Below, one piece after another: positions 8,762-17,290 of a stretch of 64,000 nt of DNA. Both the position numbers and the translations under genes were made by a program. The stretch comes from Clostridia bacterium (lineage in GTDB: Bacteria; Bacillota; Clostridia; Christensenellales; Borkfalkiaceae): assembly GCA_900769565.1 (NCBI GenBank), contig CAAGHC010000030.1, positions 4,242 to 68,241 on the forward strand, written 5' to 3'. The notes beneath the pieces are model-generated. The model worked only from the letters and a program-made list of their open reading frames with translations, did not search any database and had not been told where the DNA came from. Numbering within the stretch: position 1 is the stretch's first letter; each line of letters begins with the position of its first letter.

Positions 8762-9944
8762 TTACTATTCCCCCCACTTTGGTAAGATGAACGAAAAATT
8801 CGGGATAAGATTTATTTACTGCGTCTGCACGATAAAGTATGCTTTCACAGTCCGTCGCAGTCGCCATAACGGCAGAACTCATAGTAATTCTATGGTCGTT
8901 AAACGAGTCTATTTCCCCTGCGATAGTCTTTCCACCGTAAACGACCATGTCGCCGTCCACGTACTCTGCTTTAACGTTAAACGCACCTAGCATTTTTATA
9001 GTAGACTCTATTCTATCGCTCTCTTTAATTTTTAATCTTGAAACGTTTTTTATAACCGTCTTGCCACTAGCAAAACTTGCAAGCACGGCTGATATAGGCA
9101 CTAAATCGGGGCAATTTTCAGCATCTAGCGTAAACCCGTTAAGCGCACTTTTTTCCGTGGTAATCAACCCGTCGTTAAGGCTAATTTTCGCACCTGCGCT
9201 TTTTAATACGTCCATAATTTTTTTATCGCCTTGAACGCTGTTTAAGTTTAGACCTTGAACGCTAATCTTTCCCGCAATAGCGCCCAGCACTAGGAAAAAC
9301 GCTGAATTAGACCAATCGCCTTCGGGCAAAAGTTCGCCACGATATTTTTGATTTCCCTTTACGTTAAATCCGTTTTTAAATCGAGTAATCTCTATCCCGT
9401 ACGCCTTTAAGACTTGTAACGTTATATCCACGTACGGCTCGGATACTAATGGTGTAGTCAATATAATTTTACTGTCCCCGTCTAGCGTAGGAAGGGCCAT
9501 TAACAGCCCCGAAACGTATTGAGAACTTATATCACCACGCAAGTAAAACTCGCCGGAAATTAGTTTGCCACTTATTTTAATGCAATCCGTTTGCTCTGCC
9601 TTTACACCATGTTGGTTAAGTGCGCTAAACAGTTCTTGATTTGGGCGTTCCATCAGTTTTCCATGCCCGATTATCTGATACTCGCCACCGATTGCAGAAA
9701 GTAACGGTAATAAAAATCTTAAAGTAGAACCCGATTCGCCTGCATCAAGCCTTGTTTCGCCACGCCTTAATGCGCTTAAACAGTTTTTGGTTGCAGTAAC
9801 GTCGTTTGAAAAAAATTCGCCACAGTTACAAAACTCCGTCTTACCTGCAAGAAAATTGCATATTGATATTCTATGTACGTACGATTTGGATGGTATAGCC
9901 TCTACTACCCCCGAAACCAAAGCGCCTTTAACTTTTATGTTCAT
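8751..9944 (-). CDS. aroA: 3-phosphoshikimate 1-carboxyvinyltransferase (EPSP synthase)
   Basis: Joins PEP and shikimate 3-phosphate to give EPSP. It has the two-domain inside-out barrel signatures: IPSKSYVHRISICNFLAG at the N-terminus, LDAGESGSTLRFLLPLLSA (where the usual sequence is NAGTxxR), RGDISSQYVSGLLMALP, RLKIKESDRIESTIKML and FNDHRITMSSAVMA. The PEP-binding segment has GESGSTLRFL instead of the glyphosate-sensitive NAGTAMRPL, so it is not a class I enzyme of the E. coli type. ATG at 9944 makes an ATGA overlap with aroB. An upstream in-frame start at 9992 would overlap aroB by 51 bases and adds residues not seen in the family. About 397 aa. Confidence 0.95.
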   Translation of the reverse strand: MNIKVKGALVSGVVEAIPSKSYVHRISICNFLAGKTEFCNCGEFFSNDVTATKNCLSALRRGETRLDAGESGSTLRFLLPLLSAIGGEYQIIGHGKLMERPNQELFSALNQHGVKAEQTDCIKISGKLISGEFYLRGDISSQYVSGLLMALPTLDGDSKIILTTPLVSEPYVDITLQVLKAYGIEITRFKNGFNVKGNQKYRGELLPEGDWSNSAFFLVLGAIAGKISVQGLNLNSVQGDKKIMDVLKSAGAKISLNDGLITTEKSALNGFTLDAENCPDLVPISAVLASFASGKTVIKNVSRLKIKESDRIESTIKMLGAFNVKAEYVDGDMVVYGGKTIAGEIDSFNDHRITMSSAVMATATDCESILYRADAVNKSYPEFFVHLTKVGGIVNEF

Positions 9945-10987
9945 GAGAAAAATTCCATTAAATCCCCAACGGGTATTTTTTCTATACGGCAATCGCCAAC
10001 ACCGTGAATAGTAACTAGCGATATGTCGTTTCCACTACGCTTTTTATCGGAAAGCGCACACTCTAAAACTTGTTTTATGTCAAAGGGTAAGTCGCACTCA
10101 CCCAAGTTTTCAGTTAGTAATTTTTGAATTTTATCAAAAGTCTGCTCGTCCACGTATGCTTTGTTTAAGCACGCTTTTGCTACCACCAAAAGCCCTATGG
10201 CAACCGCTCTACCGTGTGGGATTTTATAACTGCTCAATTTTTCTATGCCGTGCGCTATAGTATGCCCCAAATTAAGAAGTTTTCTATCCCCGCTCTCACG
10301 CTCGTCACTCTCAACGATTTTACGCTTATAGTCAATACAAAGATAAATAAGTTTGTCTAAATTTCCACCGTCGAAAGCGAACAAATCGAAAATATCTTTA
10401 TCCAAAATAGCATATTTTATCGCTTCGCCCATTCCGTCGTCAAACACGCTGTCGGGAAGGGTAACTAGTGCGTCTACGTCGCAAATAACTAACGACGGTT
10501 GATAGAAAGCGCCCACTAAATTTTTGCCTGAAGGCAAGTCTATCGCCGTTTTACCACCGACCGAAGAATCAATTTGCGAAAGCAAGGTGGTAGGAACTTG
10601 AACGTATTTTATTCCACGAAGAAAGGTTGCAGAAGCAAAACCTGCCATGTCCCCAACTACCCCGCCACCAAGTGCTAAAACACAATCGGTACGGGTAAAG
10701 GTGTTTTCGGCAAGGAAACTTAAAATATCCCCGTAAGTGCAAATATTTTTGCTTTCTTCACCGTTCTTAAAAACGAATTTGTAAACTTTATAGCCACTTC
10801 TTTTAAGCGAACTTTCCACCACCGCAGAATAAAGATTATCCACCACGTCGTCGGTAACGATAGCAACTTTACATTGCGATATAATATTAGTAAGTATCTC
10901 ACCCGTATAATGTATAAGTTGTTTGCCGATTAAAACGTCGTACTCGCTTGAAGTTTTCACTCTAATCTTTGATACGTTATCTATCAT
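9941..10987 (-). CDS. aroB: 3-dehydroquinate synthase
   Basis: NAD- and metal-dependent cyclisation of DAHP to 3-dehydroquinate. Visible are NGEESKNICTYGDILSFLAENTFTRTDCVLALGGGVVGDMAGFASATFLRGIKYVQVPTTLLSQIDSSVGGKTA, a block that contains the NAD-binding GGGVVGD, and further on GMGEAIKYA, LLNLGHTIAHGIE (metal-binding His) and IPHGRAVAIG (second metal-binding His). At 348 aa it is full length. ATG at 10987 overlaps the tyrA stop by 11 bases. Confidence 0.97.
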   Translation of the reverse strand: MIDNVSKIRVKTSSEYDVLIGKQLIHYTGEILTNIISQCKVAIVTDDVVDNLYSAVVESSLKRSGYKVYKFVFKNGEESKNICTYGDILSFLAENTFTRTDCVLALGGGVVGDMAGFASATFLRGIKYVQVPTTLLSQIDSSVGGKTAIDLPSGKNLVGAFYQPSLVICDVDALVTLPDSVFDDGMGEAIKYAILDKDIFDLFAFDGGNLDKLIYLCIDYKRKIVESDERESGDRKLLNLGHTIAHGIEKLSSYKIPHGRAVAIGLLVVAKACLNKAYVDEQTFDKIQKLLTENLGECDLPFDIKQVLECALSDKKRSGNDISLVTIHGVGDCRIEKIPVGDLMEFFS

Positions 10988-11837
10988 TTAATTTTTCCCT
11001 TCTTATTTTTTCCGACTGCAATTTTTTATCATTGCCGTCCTGAAGTAACTCTTTCATTTTTTGCTTATCTTTGCTTTTTAGCGCAACTTTATATTCGTTA
11101 AGATGAGTAATCAGCGTGTCTAGTTCTTCAACTAGAAAATCAGAGTTGTCCAACGTGAGTTGCGCCCACATTTCCGGCGATAGCCTTGCAACCCTAGTCA
11201 TATCACGAAAACTGCCTGCAGAAAATCCGTAAAACTGACTTGCCCGTTCACTCTTAATATACGAACTTGAAACTAAATGTGCAAGTTGAGAAGTAAAGGC
11301 AATAATCTCGTCGTGCTTTTCTGCCGTAGTCATTACTACGTTTAAAAAGCCTAACGACAAAAAATATTCTTTAAATTTAGCAATGGTTTGAAGTTTTGCG
11401 TTGACCGGCACGAATATCATTGACGCCTTGTCAAATAGGTTTACCGTTGAATGATTTACACCCGAAAACTCTCTACCAGCCATGGGGTGCGCACTTATAA
11501 ACTCTAGGTCGGGAAAACGAGTGGAAAGCTCTTTCATTTGCGATACTATACTTCTCTTGTTGCCCGATAGGTCCATTACCAAACAACCTTTTTTAAGACG
11601 AGCGCAGTAATTTTCTATATTACTTTCAAGCGCTTCGGGATAAAGTGATAAAAACAAAACGTCTATCTCTTTAATATTGTCGTCGGTCAACTCTTCGTGG
11701 TATGCCGACAGCAATCTACCGTCAAGCATAGCCTTTTTATCTATGTCGTAACTAAAAACTTTATCCGAAGTTTTTGAAACTATAGCCCTACCTAGCGAGC
11801 CACCTATTAACCCTAAACCTACTATTCCAACCTTCAT
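10977..11837 (-). CDS. tyrA: Prephenate dehydrogenase
   Basis: Oxidative decarboxylation of prephenate to 4-hydroxyphenylpyruvate, the tyrosine branch. The Rossmann motif is GIVGLGLIGGSLGRAI at the N-terminus. The catalytic region shows SAHPMAGREFSGVNHSTVNLFDKASMIFVP and the helical part ITFTSQLAHLVSSSYI-like sequence with SAGSFRDMTRVARLSPEMWAQL. At 286 aa it has no C-terminal ACT domain and no chorismate mutase, so tyrosine feedback, if any, is not through an ACT domain. ATG at 11837 follows AAAGGTG. Confidence 0.95.
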   Translation of the reverse strand: MKVGIVGLGLIGGSLGRAIVSKTSDKVFSYDIDKKAMLDGRLLSAYHEELTDDNIKEIDVLFLSLYPEALESNIENYCARLKKGCLVMDLSGNKRSIVSQMKELSTRFPDLEFISAHPMAGREFSGVNHSTVNLFDKASMIFVPVNAKLQTIAKFKEYFLSLGFLNVVMTTAEKHDEIIAFTSQLAHLVSSSYIKSERASQFYGFSAGSFRDMTRVARLSPEMWAQLTLDNSDFLVEELDTLITHLNEYKVALKSKDKQKMKELLQDGNDKKLQSEKIRREKLNDR

Positions 11838-11847
11838 TTTTTCACCT

Positions 11848-12870
11848 TTAATCCTTGCCGTCGTATACCCTGCCTAATATATCAAGCATAGGTTTAACCT
11901 TACCCATAAGCGTAGCAAACTGCTCTGGATTGAGCGATTGCGCACCGTCGCAAAGTGCCTTTTGCGGATCGTTATGAACTTCTATTATAAGCCCGTCGCA
12001 ACCTGATGCAACCGACGCTAACGACATGGGCTCAACGTATCTTGCAACGCCCGTGGAATGGCTTGGGTCTATAATTATAGGCAAGTGCGTTTTTTCTTTT
12101 AGCACGGGCACGGCAGATAAATCTAGCGTGTTTCTAGTTGCAGTTTCAAAGGTACGAATACCCCTTTCGCAAAGAATAACTTGACTATCACCTTCGCTCA
12201 TAATATACTCTGCACTCATTAAAAGTTCTTGCAAGGTGTTTGCTAACCCACGTTTTAATAGAATGGGCTTGCCCGTTTTACCAACTTCTTTTAAAAGTTC
12301 AAAGTTTTGCATATTTCTTGCGCCGACCTGTATAACGTCAACGTCCTTAAACAAATCTAAATGCACTATGCTAGTCAATTCCGTTACTATCGGTAGCCCT
12401 GTTTCTTCTTTCGCTTTAAGTAAAAGTTCTATTCCCGAATCTTTTAAGCCTTGGAAAGCATAGGGCGAAGTCCTTGGCTTAAACGCACCGCCACGTAGCA
12501 TGGTAGCGCCTGCTTTCTTTACTGCGTTAGCCACTTCAATAATCTGTTTTTCCGATTCTACCGAGCAAGGCCCTGCGATAACGTGAAAGTTTTTACCACC
12601 AACCTTGTGCCCGCACACGTCTACTAAAGTATCGTTAGGGTGAAACTTTCTGTTCGCATTTTTATAAGGCTCTTGAACACGTTGTACCTTTTCAACAATG
12701 TCTAGCGTGGAAATTAAATCTATATCTACCTTACTCGTATCGCCTACAAGCCCTAAAACCGTTGAATGCGCACCACGGCTTACGTGCACTTGCAAGCCTA
12801 AATCTTCTATCCATTCAACAAGGTTGGTAAACTGCTTTTCTTCACAAGCGTCTTTAACTACGATAATCAT
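11848..12870 (-). CDS. aroF: 3-deoxy-7-phosphoheptulonate synthase (DAHP synthase), type I beta
   Basis: First enzyme of the shikimate pathway (PEP plus erythrose 4-phosphate). Residues 1-70 form a ferredoxin-like N-terminal domain (MIIVVKDACEEKQFTNLVEWIEDLGLQVHVSRG), which in related enzymes gives feedback control by Tyr/Phe. The barrel follows with VIAGPCSVESEKQI, LRGGAFKPRTSPYAFQGL, LLKRGLANTLQELLMSAEYI, ILCERGIRTFE and IIDPSHSTGV. I set the start at ATG 12870, behind AAGGAG. The same frame is open up to 12945, but that stretch spans the attenuator terminator and is not coding. About 340 aa. It is the first structural gene of the aromatic operon. Confidence 0.96.
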   Translation of the reverse strand: MIIVVKDACEEKQFTNLVEWIEDLGLQVHVSRGAHSTVLGLVGDTSKVDIDLISTLDIVEKVQRVQEPYKNANRKFHPNDTLVDVCGHKVGGKNFHVIAGPCSVESEKQIIEVANAVKKAGATMLRGGAFKPRTSPYAFQGLKDSGIELLLKAKEETGLPIVTELTSIVHLDLFKDVDVIQVGARNMQNFELLKEVGKTGKPILLKRGLANTLQELLMSAEYIMSEGDSQVILCERGIRTFETATRNTLDLSAVPVLKEKTHLPIIIDPSHSTGVARYVEPMSLASVASGCDGLIIEVHNDPQKALCDGAQSLNPEQFATLMGKVKPMLDILGRVYDGKD

Positions 12871-12896
12871 AAATATTGCTCTCCTTATACTGTCAA

Positions 12897-12932
12897 TTAA
12901 AAAAGGCTTTGCAGTAATTACTACAAAGCCTT
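12897..12932 (-). terminator. Attenuator terminator of the aromatic operon
   Basis: On the minus strand AAGGCTTTG and CAAAGCCTT form a 9-bp perfect stem, extended by a wobble pair and AGT/ACT to an AATT loop. TTTTTTAATT follows. It lies between the leader peptide and aroF. The loop and upper stem (12913-12922, AGTAATTACT) can instead pair perfectly over 10 bases with an identical palindromic copy at 12962-12971 to form an antiterminator. Confidence 0.92.
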
Positions 12933-12969
12933 CGGTTTCATTCACGCAAAAACGTACGTATAGTAATTA

Positions 12970-13032
12970 CTAACGCAATATTGAAACACCGATATTAAAA
13001 TAAAAATAAAAGTAACGTTTAGTGTTTTTCAT
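12970..13032 (-). CDS. Aromatic leader peptide (20 aa) with YFYFYF run
   Basis: ATG at 13032 with AAGGG eight bases upstream opens a 20-codon frame that ends in TAG at 12970. Residues 7-12 are Tyr-Phe-Tyr-Phe-Tyr-Phe (codons at 13014-12997). This is the pattern of leader peptides of attenuated biosynthetic operons: the ribosome stalls at these codons when charged tRNA-Phe or tRNA-Tyr is scarce. A stall there leaves 12962-12971 free to build the antiterminator. Translation to the stop codon covers that segment, because the TAG overlaps it, and lets the terminator form. The peptide is too short for a homology test; the call rests on composition, ribosome site and RNA layout. Confidence 0.9.
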   Translation of the reverse strand: MKNTKRYFYFYFNIGVSILR

Positions 13033-13057
13033 AGTTTTTGCCCTTAAAATTAACTCA

Positions 13058-13086
13058 ATTATACTACTTGATTTTTTGACTGTCAA
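13058..13086 (-). promoter_or_regulatory. Promoter of the aromatic operon
   Basis: Perfect consensus on the minus strand: TTGACA (13086-13081), 17-base spacer, TATAAT (13063-13058). Transcription would start about 20 bases before the leader peptide ATG at 13032. Confidence 0.92.
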
Positions 13087-13114
13087 GTATTTACGTAAAA
13101 TTTATATCTATTTT

Positions 13115-14665
13115 TTAAGTTTTATTTATTAATAATCGCTCGCCTTTTTTGTCCACTATCAAGTACGCTAAAACGGTCAATACTATTAACAAACCTAAAA
13201 TACACGCAAGTTTAACAACCATGCCGACGTTCACAAAATATATAAATGCAAACAACCCACCCGCTAGAACAAAACTTTCAAGAATACACATAATAATAGA
13301 CGTGCTTTGCTTAACTACCTTGTTGGGGCTTTCCCACTTCATCACGGGGAACAACAAATTAAATATAAGCCCTGAATAACTGCCTAATACGGCTAATAAT
13401 AGCGCTATCGCTACTAATAAAAGGTAAACTATTGCTTGCGCTTTAAATCCTATGCAGAGCGCTAGTGAACTTATTAGCGCAGAAGGGATAGCAAAGGTCA
13501 TATTCACCGCTAGTTTAGCGTTAAATAAGGTTTTTGCAGGCACGGGCGCAGTCTTTATTATCCAAAAAGACTGACTTTCCATTGATATAGAACAATATGT
13601 AGTTGGGGACATTAAAAGACAAACAGTAAATATTAACGGCGCAAAAACCAAAAGTTCAGAAATGCCTTCTGCCTGTAAAGAACCTATCGCAATAGATATA
13701 AGCAAAGACATACCGACGGTCATCACTACGCCTATCAAACTGTTCATTGCGTATATAGAGTAGGAAAACAGCGTTTTAATTTCCTTTCTATAAAGCGCAT
13801 TAAACGCACTTTTGCCACGGTAATCGCCCTTTAACCTAAAGTTAGATTTAGTACGCCTACCCGTTAGCATAGTGTTTATTTTTTTGTAGGTTAGGCTTAC
13901 TGCCAAAACAAAGGCAAAGAAAGTTCCGGTGGATACGCCGGAAAATAATAGGACGTATTTCCATTCCAAAATGCCATTGATTATCCACGGGAAGAATACG
14001 TACACGTATTCAAGCACGGCAAAGGGGTTTTCGTCCATTCCAAGCGAATATGAATAAACAAAAAACGCAACGAATATCGCAAGCATAACAACCGTTTGCA
14101 CCATCGACTTCTTATTAAAGAACGAAGATATGAAAGACACGATAAGCCCGATTAGTAACGACAAACATATCGCAAAAAAAGGTGTAAACAAGGTCATTAC
14201 AAACAGTCTAACGCCATCCATTAGCGCAAAGGGTGCAAACTTTGAGTAAACTATTACCGACGGCACTACCAACAACAAGGTAAACGAAAAGTCTGCAATA
14301 TAACTAAAGATTATTCTAGAAAGCACTATTTCGTGCGTCTTTATAGGCATTGAACAAAGTAACTCGTAATCTTTAAAATCGTAAAGCGAACCTGCAGAAT
14401 AAAAAGAAAGAATAAAAGACGCTACCACGCTTATAGCAAGCATGAGTGGAATTAACTTATAAATTTCACCCGTTAAAATATAAAGTTCGGCAAAAATTCC
14501 AGAATATAGATATCCTGCACCGAAAATTAGCCCTGCCAACAAAAGTAAAACTAGCGCCGTGCCCGATAGGGATAACGCTTTTTTTCCACCCTTGTTTTTA
14601 AGTATTTTATTCAGTTTGAAAAAGGACAAAAACTGAACTTTAGTAAGTATAAAAAGATTACGCAT
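13115..14665 (-). CDS. ABC-2 type transporter permease, 516 aa
   Basis: Large integral membrane protein with about a dozen hydrophobic segments, for instance near residues 35-60, 70-95, 120-145, 165-190 and several in the second half. It ends in a membrane anchor and a short KKGERLLINKT tail. ATG at 14665 overlaps the ATPase gene by 8 bases and has GGAGATAG as ribosome site. The pair resembles heterologous ABC-2 exporters of unknown cargo in Bacillota (bacteriocin/antibiotic export or lipid-related). The substrate cannot be told from the sequence. Confidence 0.85.
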   Translation of the reverse strand: MRNLFILTKVQFLSFFKLNKILKNKGGKKALSLSGTALVLLLLAGLIFGAGYLYSGIFAELYILTGEIYKLIPLMLAISVVASFILSFYSAGSLYDFKDYELLCSMPIKTHEIVLSRIIFSYIADFSFTLLLVVPSVIVYSKFAPFALMDGVRLFVMTLFTPFFAICLSLLIGLIVSFISSFFNKKSMVQTVVMLAIFVAFFVYSYSLGMDENPFAVLEYVYVFFPWIINGILEWKYVLLFSGVSTGTFFAFVLAVSLTYKKINTMLTGRRTKSNFRLKGDYRGKSAFNALYRKEIKTLFSYSIYAMNSLIGVVMTVGMSLLISIAIGSLQAEGISELLVFAPLIFTVCLLMSPTTYCSISMESQSFWIIKTAPVPAKTLFNAKLAVNMTFAIPSALISSLALCIGFKAQAIVYLLLVAIALLLAVLGSYSGLIFNLLFPVMKWESPNKVVKQSTSIIMCILESFVLAGGLFAFIYFVNVGMVVKLACILGLLIVLTVLAYLIVDKKGERLLINKT

Positions 14666-15365
14666 TTGCTATCTCCAAGAATAAACTTTCAAGGCTCTTA
14701 TCCCCTGCAATTTCTTGCATAGTTCCTTCTTTAACAAGTTGTCCTTTTTTGATTATACCCACTCTATCGCAAAGTTTTTCAGCAACTTCCAAAACGTGGG
14801 TTGAAAAGAATATTGCCGAGCCTTCAGCGCACATTTTCTTCATAAGTTCTTTAAGTTTATGCGACGCTATAGGGTCTAAACCAACGAACGGTTCGTCCAA
14901 AATCAAAAGTTTCGGTTTATGTACGAGCGAAGAAATTAAAACTAACTTTTGTTTCATGCCGTGAGAATAAGAAGAAATCATATCGCCTAGATTTTTTTCT
15001 AATTCAAAAAGTTCGGCATACTCTTTAATCATATCGTTGCGCTCTTCACCAACACGGAAAATATCGCATACGAAATTAAGGTATTGTATACCCGTCAAAT
15101 GTTCGTATATATCAGGATTATCCGGTACGAACGCTATGCGTGATTTAACTTCTATCGGACGGTCTACAATAGATAATCCGTCAACTAAAATCTCGCCACC
15201 GTCAAACCCTAGCGCACCGACTATAGCCTTAATAGTGGTCGACTTACCAGCCCCGTTATGTCCGATAAACCCGTAAATCTCACCTGCTTTAACGGACAAC
15301 GAAAGATTGTCTACCGCCTTTACTCCGCCCTTGTATATCTTGGTTAAATTCTTTATTTCGAGCAT
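14658..15365 (-). CDS. ABC transporter ATP-binding protein
   Basis: A 235-aa nucleotide-binding domain: Walker A GHNGAGKSTT at about residue 36, Q-loop region near FVPDNPDIYEHLTG, signature SYSHGMKQKL (variant of LSGGQ), Walker B LLILDEPFVGLD, and the H-loop STHVLEVAE. It supplies energy to the permease encoded immediately downstream. Its ATG at 15365 and its AAGGAG ribosome site lie inside the 3' end of the YihY-family gene, with a 77-base overlap in another frame. Confidence 0.94.
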   Translation of the reverse strand: MLEIKNLTKIYKGGVKAVDNLSLSVKAGEIYGFIGHNGAGKSTTIKAIVGALGFDGGEILVDGLSIVDRPIEVKSRIAFVPDNPDIYEHLTGIQYLNFVCDIFRVGEERNDMIKEYAELFELEKNLGDMISSYSHGMKQKLVLISSLVHKPKLLILDEPFVGLDPIASHKLKELMKKMCAEGSAIFFSTHVLEVAEKLCDRVGIIKKGQLVKEGTMQEIAGDKSLESLFLEIANA

Positions 15366-16170
15366 GCTTTTTCTCCTTTTTTGCGCTCATATATTTTTCT
15401 TGCACCTGACTATTTACTATCCCACCGACGACCAACCCTAGCATAACTATATACGCCCAAAGCAAGAATATAAGTATCGCCGTCAAACTGCCGTAAAAAG
15501 CGTTATACGGTTTAATAAACCTTAAATACACCGTCAACCCTATCGTTCCTAAAACGATTATAATAAGCGAGCAAAACGCCCCCGTCGCCACGCAAGACAG
15601 TTTAAGCCTAATCGGGCTTATAAATCTTTGTAGTAATATTATAGTGCTATAACTGCTTACGATTATAATACAAAACACGGCTATTGTCAACAATAATTTA
15701 ATTGAATCCGTCATCTTTACGCCACCCAAAACCATTTCGCCAAAGGCGAATAAAAGTGCCGAACCTAAAAAAACTGCAAACAAAGAGATAAGCGCTACAA
15801 CTGCCCAAAGCCTTCTAAAAAGCCCACGCTTGTGCTTTGCCGTTTCGCCAAAAATAAAGTCGCCGTCTTTAGACATTTGATTTAGTAGTGCCGTGCATGA
15901 AAACACCACCGATATAACGAAAAAAACTGTAACGCTTTTTGATGCGTTTTCAGCAGTCGTTGCAATCGTTTCACCTGCAATTTTATATTCTTCAGGCAAT
16001 CTTGCAACAAACTCACCGGCAATGCTTATTCCCAAAAGTTTAAACGCCGTTATAAGTAGAAAAGCAAGTGGAATTACCGACGATATAAAGTAATATACCC
16101 AAGCGCCCGTAACCGTCGTTAGACGCTTATCATTGAATAATTTTAATGCCCACTTAAACTTATTTACCAT
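15289..16170 (-). CDS. YihY/BrkB family inner-membrane protein
   Basis: 293 aa with about six transmembrane segments. It shows the family features TVTGAWVYYFISSVIPLAFLLITAFKLLG near the N-terminus and FIKPYNAFYGSLTAILIFLLWAYIVMLGLVVGGIVN near the C-terminus. The family was once called ribonuclease BN by mistake; its function is unknown. The last 25 residues (after KKEKKHAR) are encoded within the start of the ABC ATPase gene, so the tail may be a chance extension. No clear ribosome site precedes ATG 16170. Confidence 0.85.
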   Translation of the reverse strand: MVNKFKWALKLFNDKRLTTVTGAWVYYFISSVIPLAFLLITAFKLLGISIAGEFVARLPEEYKIAGETIATTAENASKSVTVFFVISVVFSCTALLNQMSKDGDFIFGETAKHKRGLFRRLWAVVALISLFAVFLGSALLFAFGEMVLGGVKMTDSIKLLLTIAVFCIIIVSSYSTIILLQRFISPIRLKLSCVATGAFCSLIIIVLGTIGLTVYLRFIKPYNAFYGSLTAILIFLLWAYIVMLGLVVGGIVNSQVQEKYMSAKKEKKHARNKEFNQDIQGRSKGGRQSFVVR

Positions 16171-16245
16171 AATATAACAGTCTGCACAATATACCTGCTA
16201 TTTATACTTTTTTAACGCTTGCAAAGTTTAAGAATTTATCAAATT

Positions 16246-16284
16246 AAAAATAAAAACTCGGATATTTAATTAATACCGAGTTTT
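16246..16284 (-). terminator. Terminator after the PfkB kinase gene
   Basis: On the minus strand AAAACTCGG-N13-CCGAGTTTT followed by TATTTTTAATTT. It lies between the kinase (ends 16324) and the YihY gene. Confidence 0.85.
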
Positions 16285-16323
16285 CAAATTAATTTTTTCT
16301 TTTACATTTGATACGCAACGCCC

Positions 16324-17253
16324 TTATATCTTTTCAGAGTGAATTTTAGCGTATATTTCGTTGAATTTATCCTTATAGAAAAGATTAGTACCACTTGTAG
16401 TAACAGCAGCCGTCCCAGCGGCAACCGATAATCTTAAAAGTTCGTGCATGGGAACGCCCTTTTCAAGTGCAACGCATGATGCCGCCACCATACAGTCGCC
16501 TGCACCTACGGTAGAATTTACGGCAACCGACGCACTCTTACAAAAATAACTGTCCGTTCCGTCGGTAAGCACGGCACCGTCAGCACCTAACGACAACAAT
16601 ACGTTTTTAGCGCCAAGGTCTATATACTTTTTGCACGCTTCTACCATTAGCGAAAGGTCAGAGCCAACCTTCATGTTAGAAAAACTTTCAAGTTCTCTTA
16701 AGTTGGGCTTAACCATAAATATTTCACGGCTTTTAATCGCCGATAAAACGTTGTCCTTTTCTGCGTCGACTATAACCTTTACTCTATCGGGAATAACCGA
16801 TAAAACTTCCCCGTAAAAATCGGGTGAAACGCCTTTGGGTAAACTACCGCTCATTACGGCAATATCACAATCTTGCGACAAATTTCTTACCCTTTCAATT
16901 AACTCTAACTGTTTATCTCTACTAACCGTTTCGCCCTTGTCGTTGATTTCGGTAAGCATTGAGCGTTTGTCAATAATCTTATAGTTTGTTCTAGCGTTGC
17001 CTTTACTGTAAACGAAACGGTGTTCAACCCCTTCTTTATCAAGCACGTGCTCGAACATTTTTCCGTGATTGTCAAACATAAAGCCGGTTGCAAGGCTCTT
17101 TTCTTCAAGCCTTGCAATTCCAACTGCTACGTTTAACGCCTTGCCCGAATAGGTTTCTACCTTACTATCTATTCTGTTGAGCATTCCCACGTTCAAGCTG
17201 TCGAGTTCAATGGTGCAGTCAATGCTCGGATTCGGGCATATTGTCAATATCAT
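16324..17253 (-). CDS. fruK: PfkB-family sugar-phosphate kinase, probably 1-phosphofructokinase
   Basis: 309-aa ribokinase-fold kinase of the FruK/LacC group. N-terminal MILTICPNPSIDCTIELDSLNVGMLNR is typical of 1-phosphofructokinases. YSGKALNVAVGIARL replaces the usual GGKGINVA. CDIAVMSGSLPKGVSPDFY and the C-terminal NSTVGAGDCMVAA with the catalytic Asp are present. The likely reaction is fructose 1-phosphate to fructose 1,6-bisphosphate; tagatose 6-phosphate kinase is the alternative. No PTS genes are adjacent, so the substrate is less certain. A hairpin (GCCGA-ATAA-TCGGC) sits directly before the AAGGAG site. Confidence 0.75.
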   Translation of the reverse strand: MILTICPNPSIDCTIELDSLNVGMLNRIDSKVETYSGKALNVAVGIARLEEKSLATGFMFDNHGKMFEHVLDKEGVEHRFVYSKGNARTNYKIIDKRSMLTEINDKGETVSRDKQLELIERVRNLSQDCDIAVMSGSLPKGVSPDFYGEVLSVIPDRVKVIVDAEKDNVLSAIKSREIFMVKPNLRELESFSNMKVGSDLSLMVEACKKYIDLGAKNVLLSLGADGAVLTDGTDSYFCKSASVAVNSTVGAGDCMVAASCVALEKGVPMHELLRLSVAAGTAAVTTSGTNLFYKDKFNEIYAKIHSEKI

Positions 17254-17290
17254 TTAATTTGCTCCTTTGCCGATTATTCGGCAAGTTTTT

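Noticed and set aside
9945..9992. Longer AroA start
   Set aside because: It overlaps aroB by 51 bases, whereas ATG 9944 gives an ATGA junction and the normal N-terminus.
12871..12945. N-terminal extension of DAHP synthase
   Set aside because: It would be encoded by the terminator hairpin and lacks a ribosome site; ATG 12870 has AAGGAG.
12846..13086. T-box riboswitch before aroF
   Set aside because: No T-box bulge sequence (TGGNACCGCG type) or specifier stem is seen; the short leader with aromatic codons explains the region.
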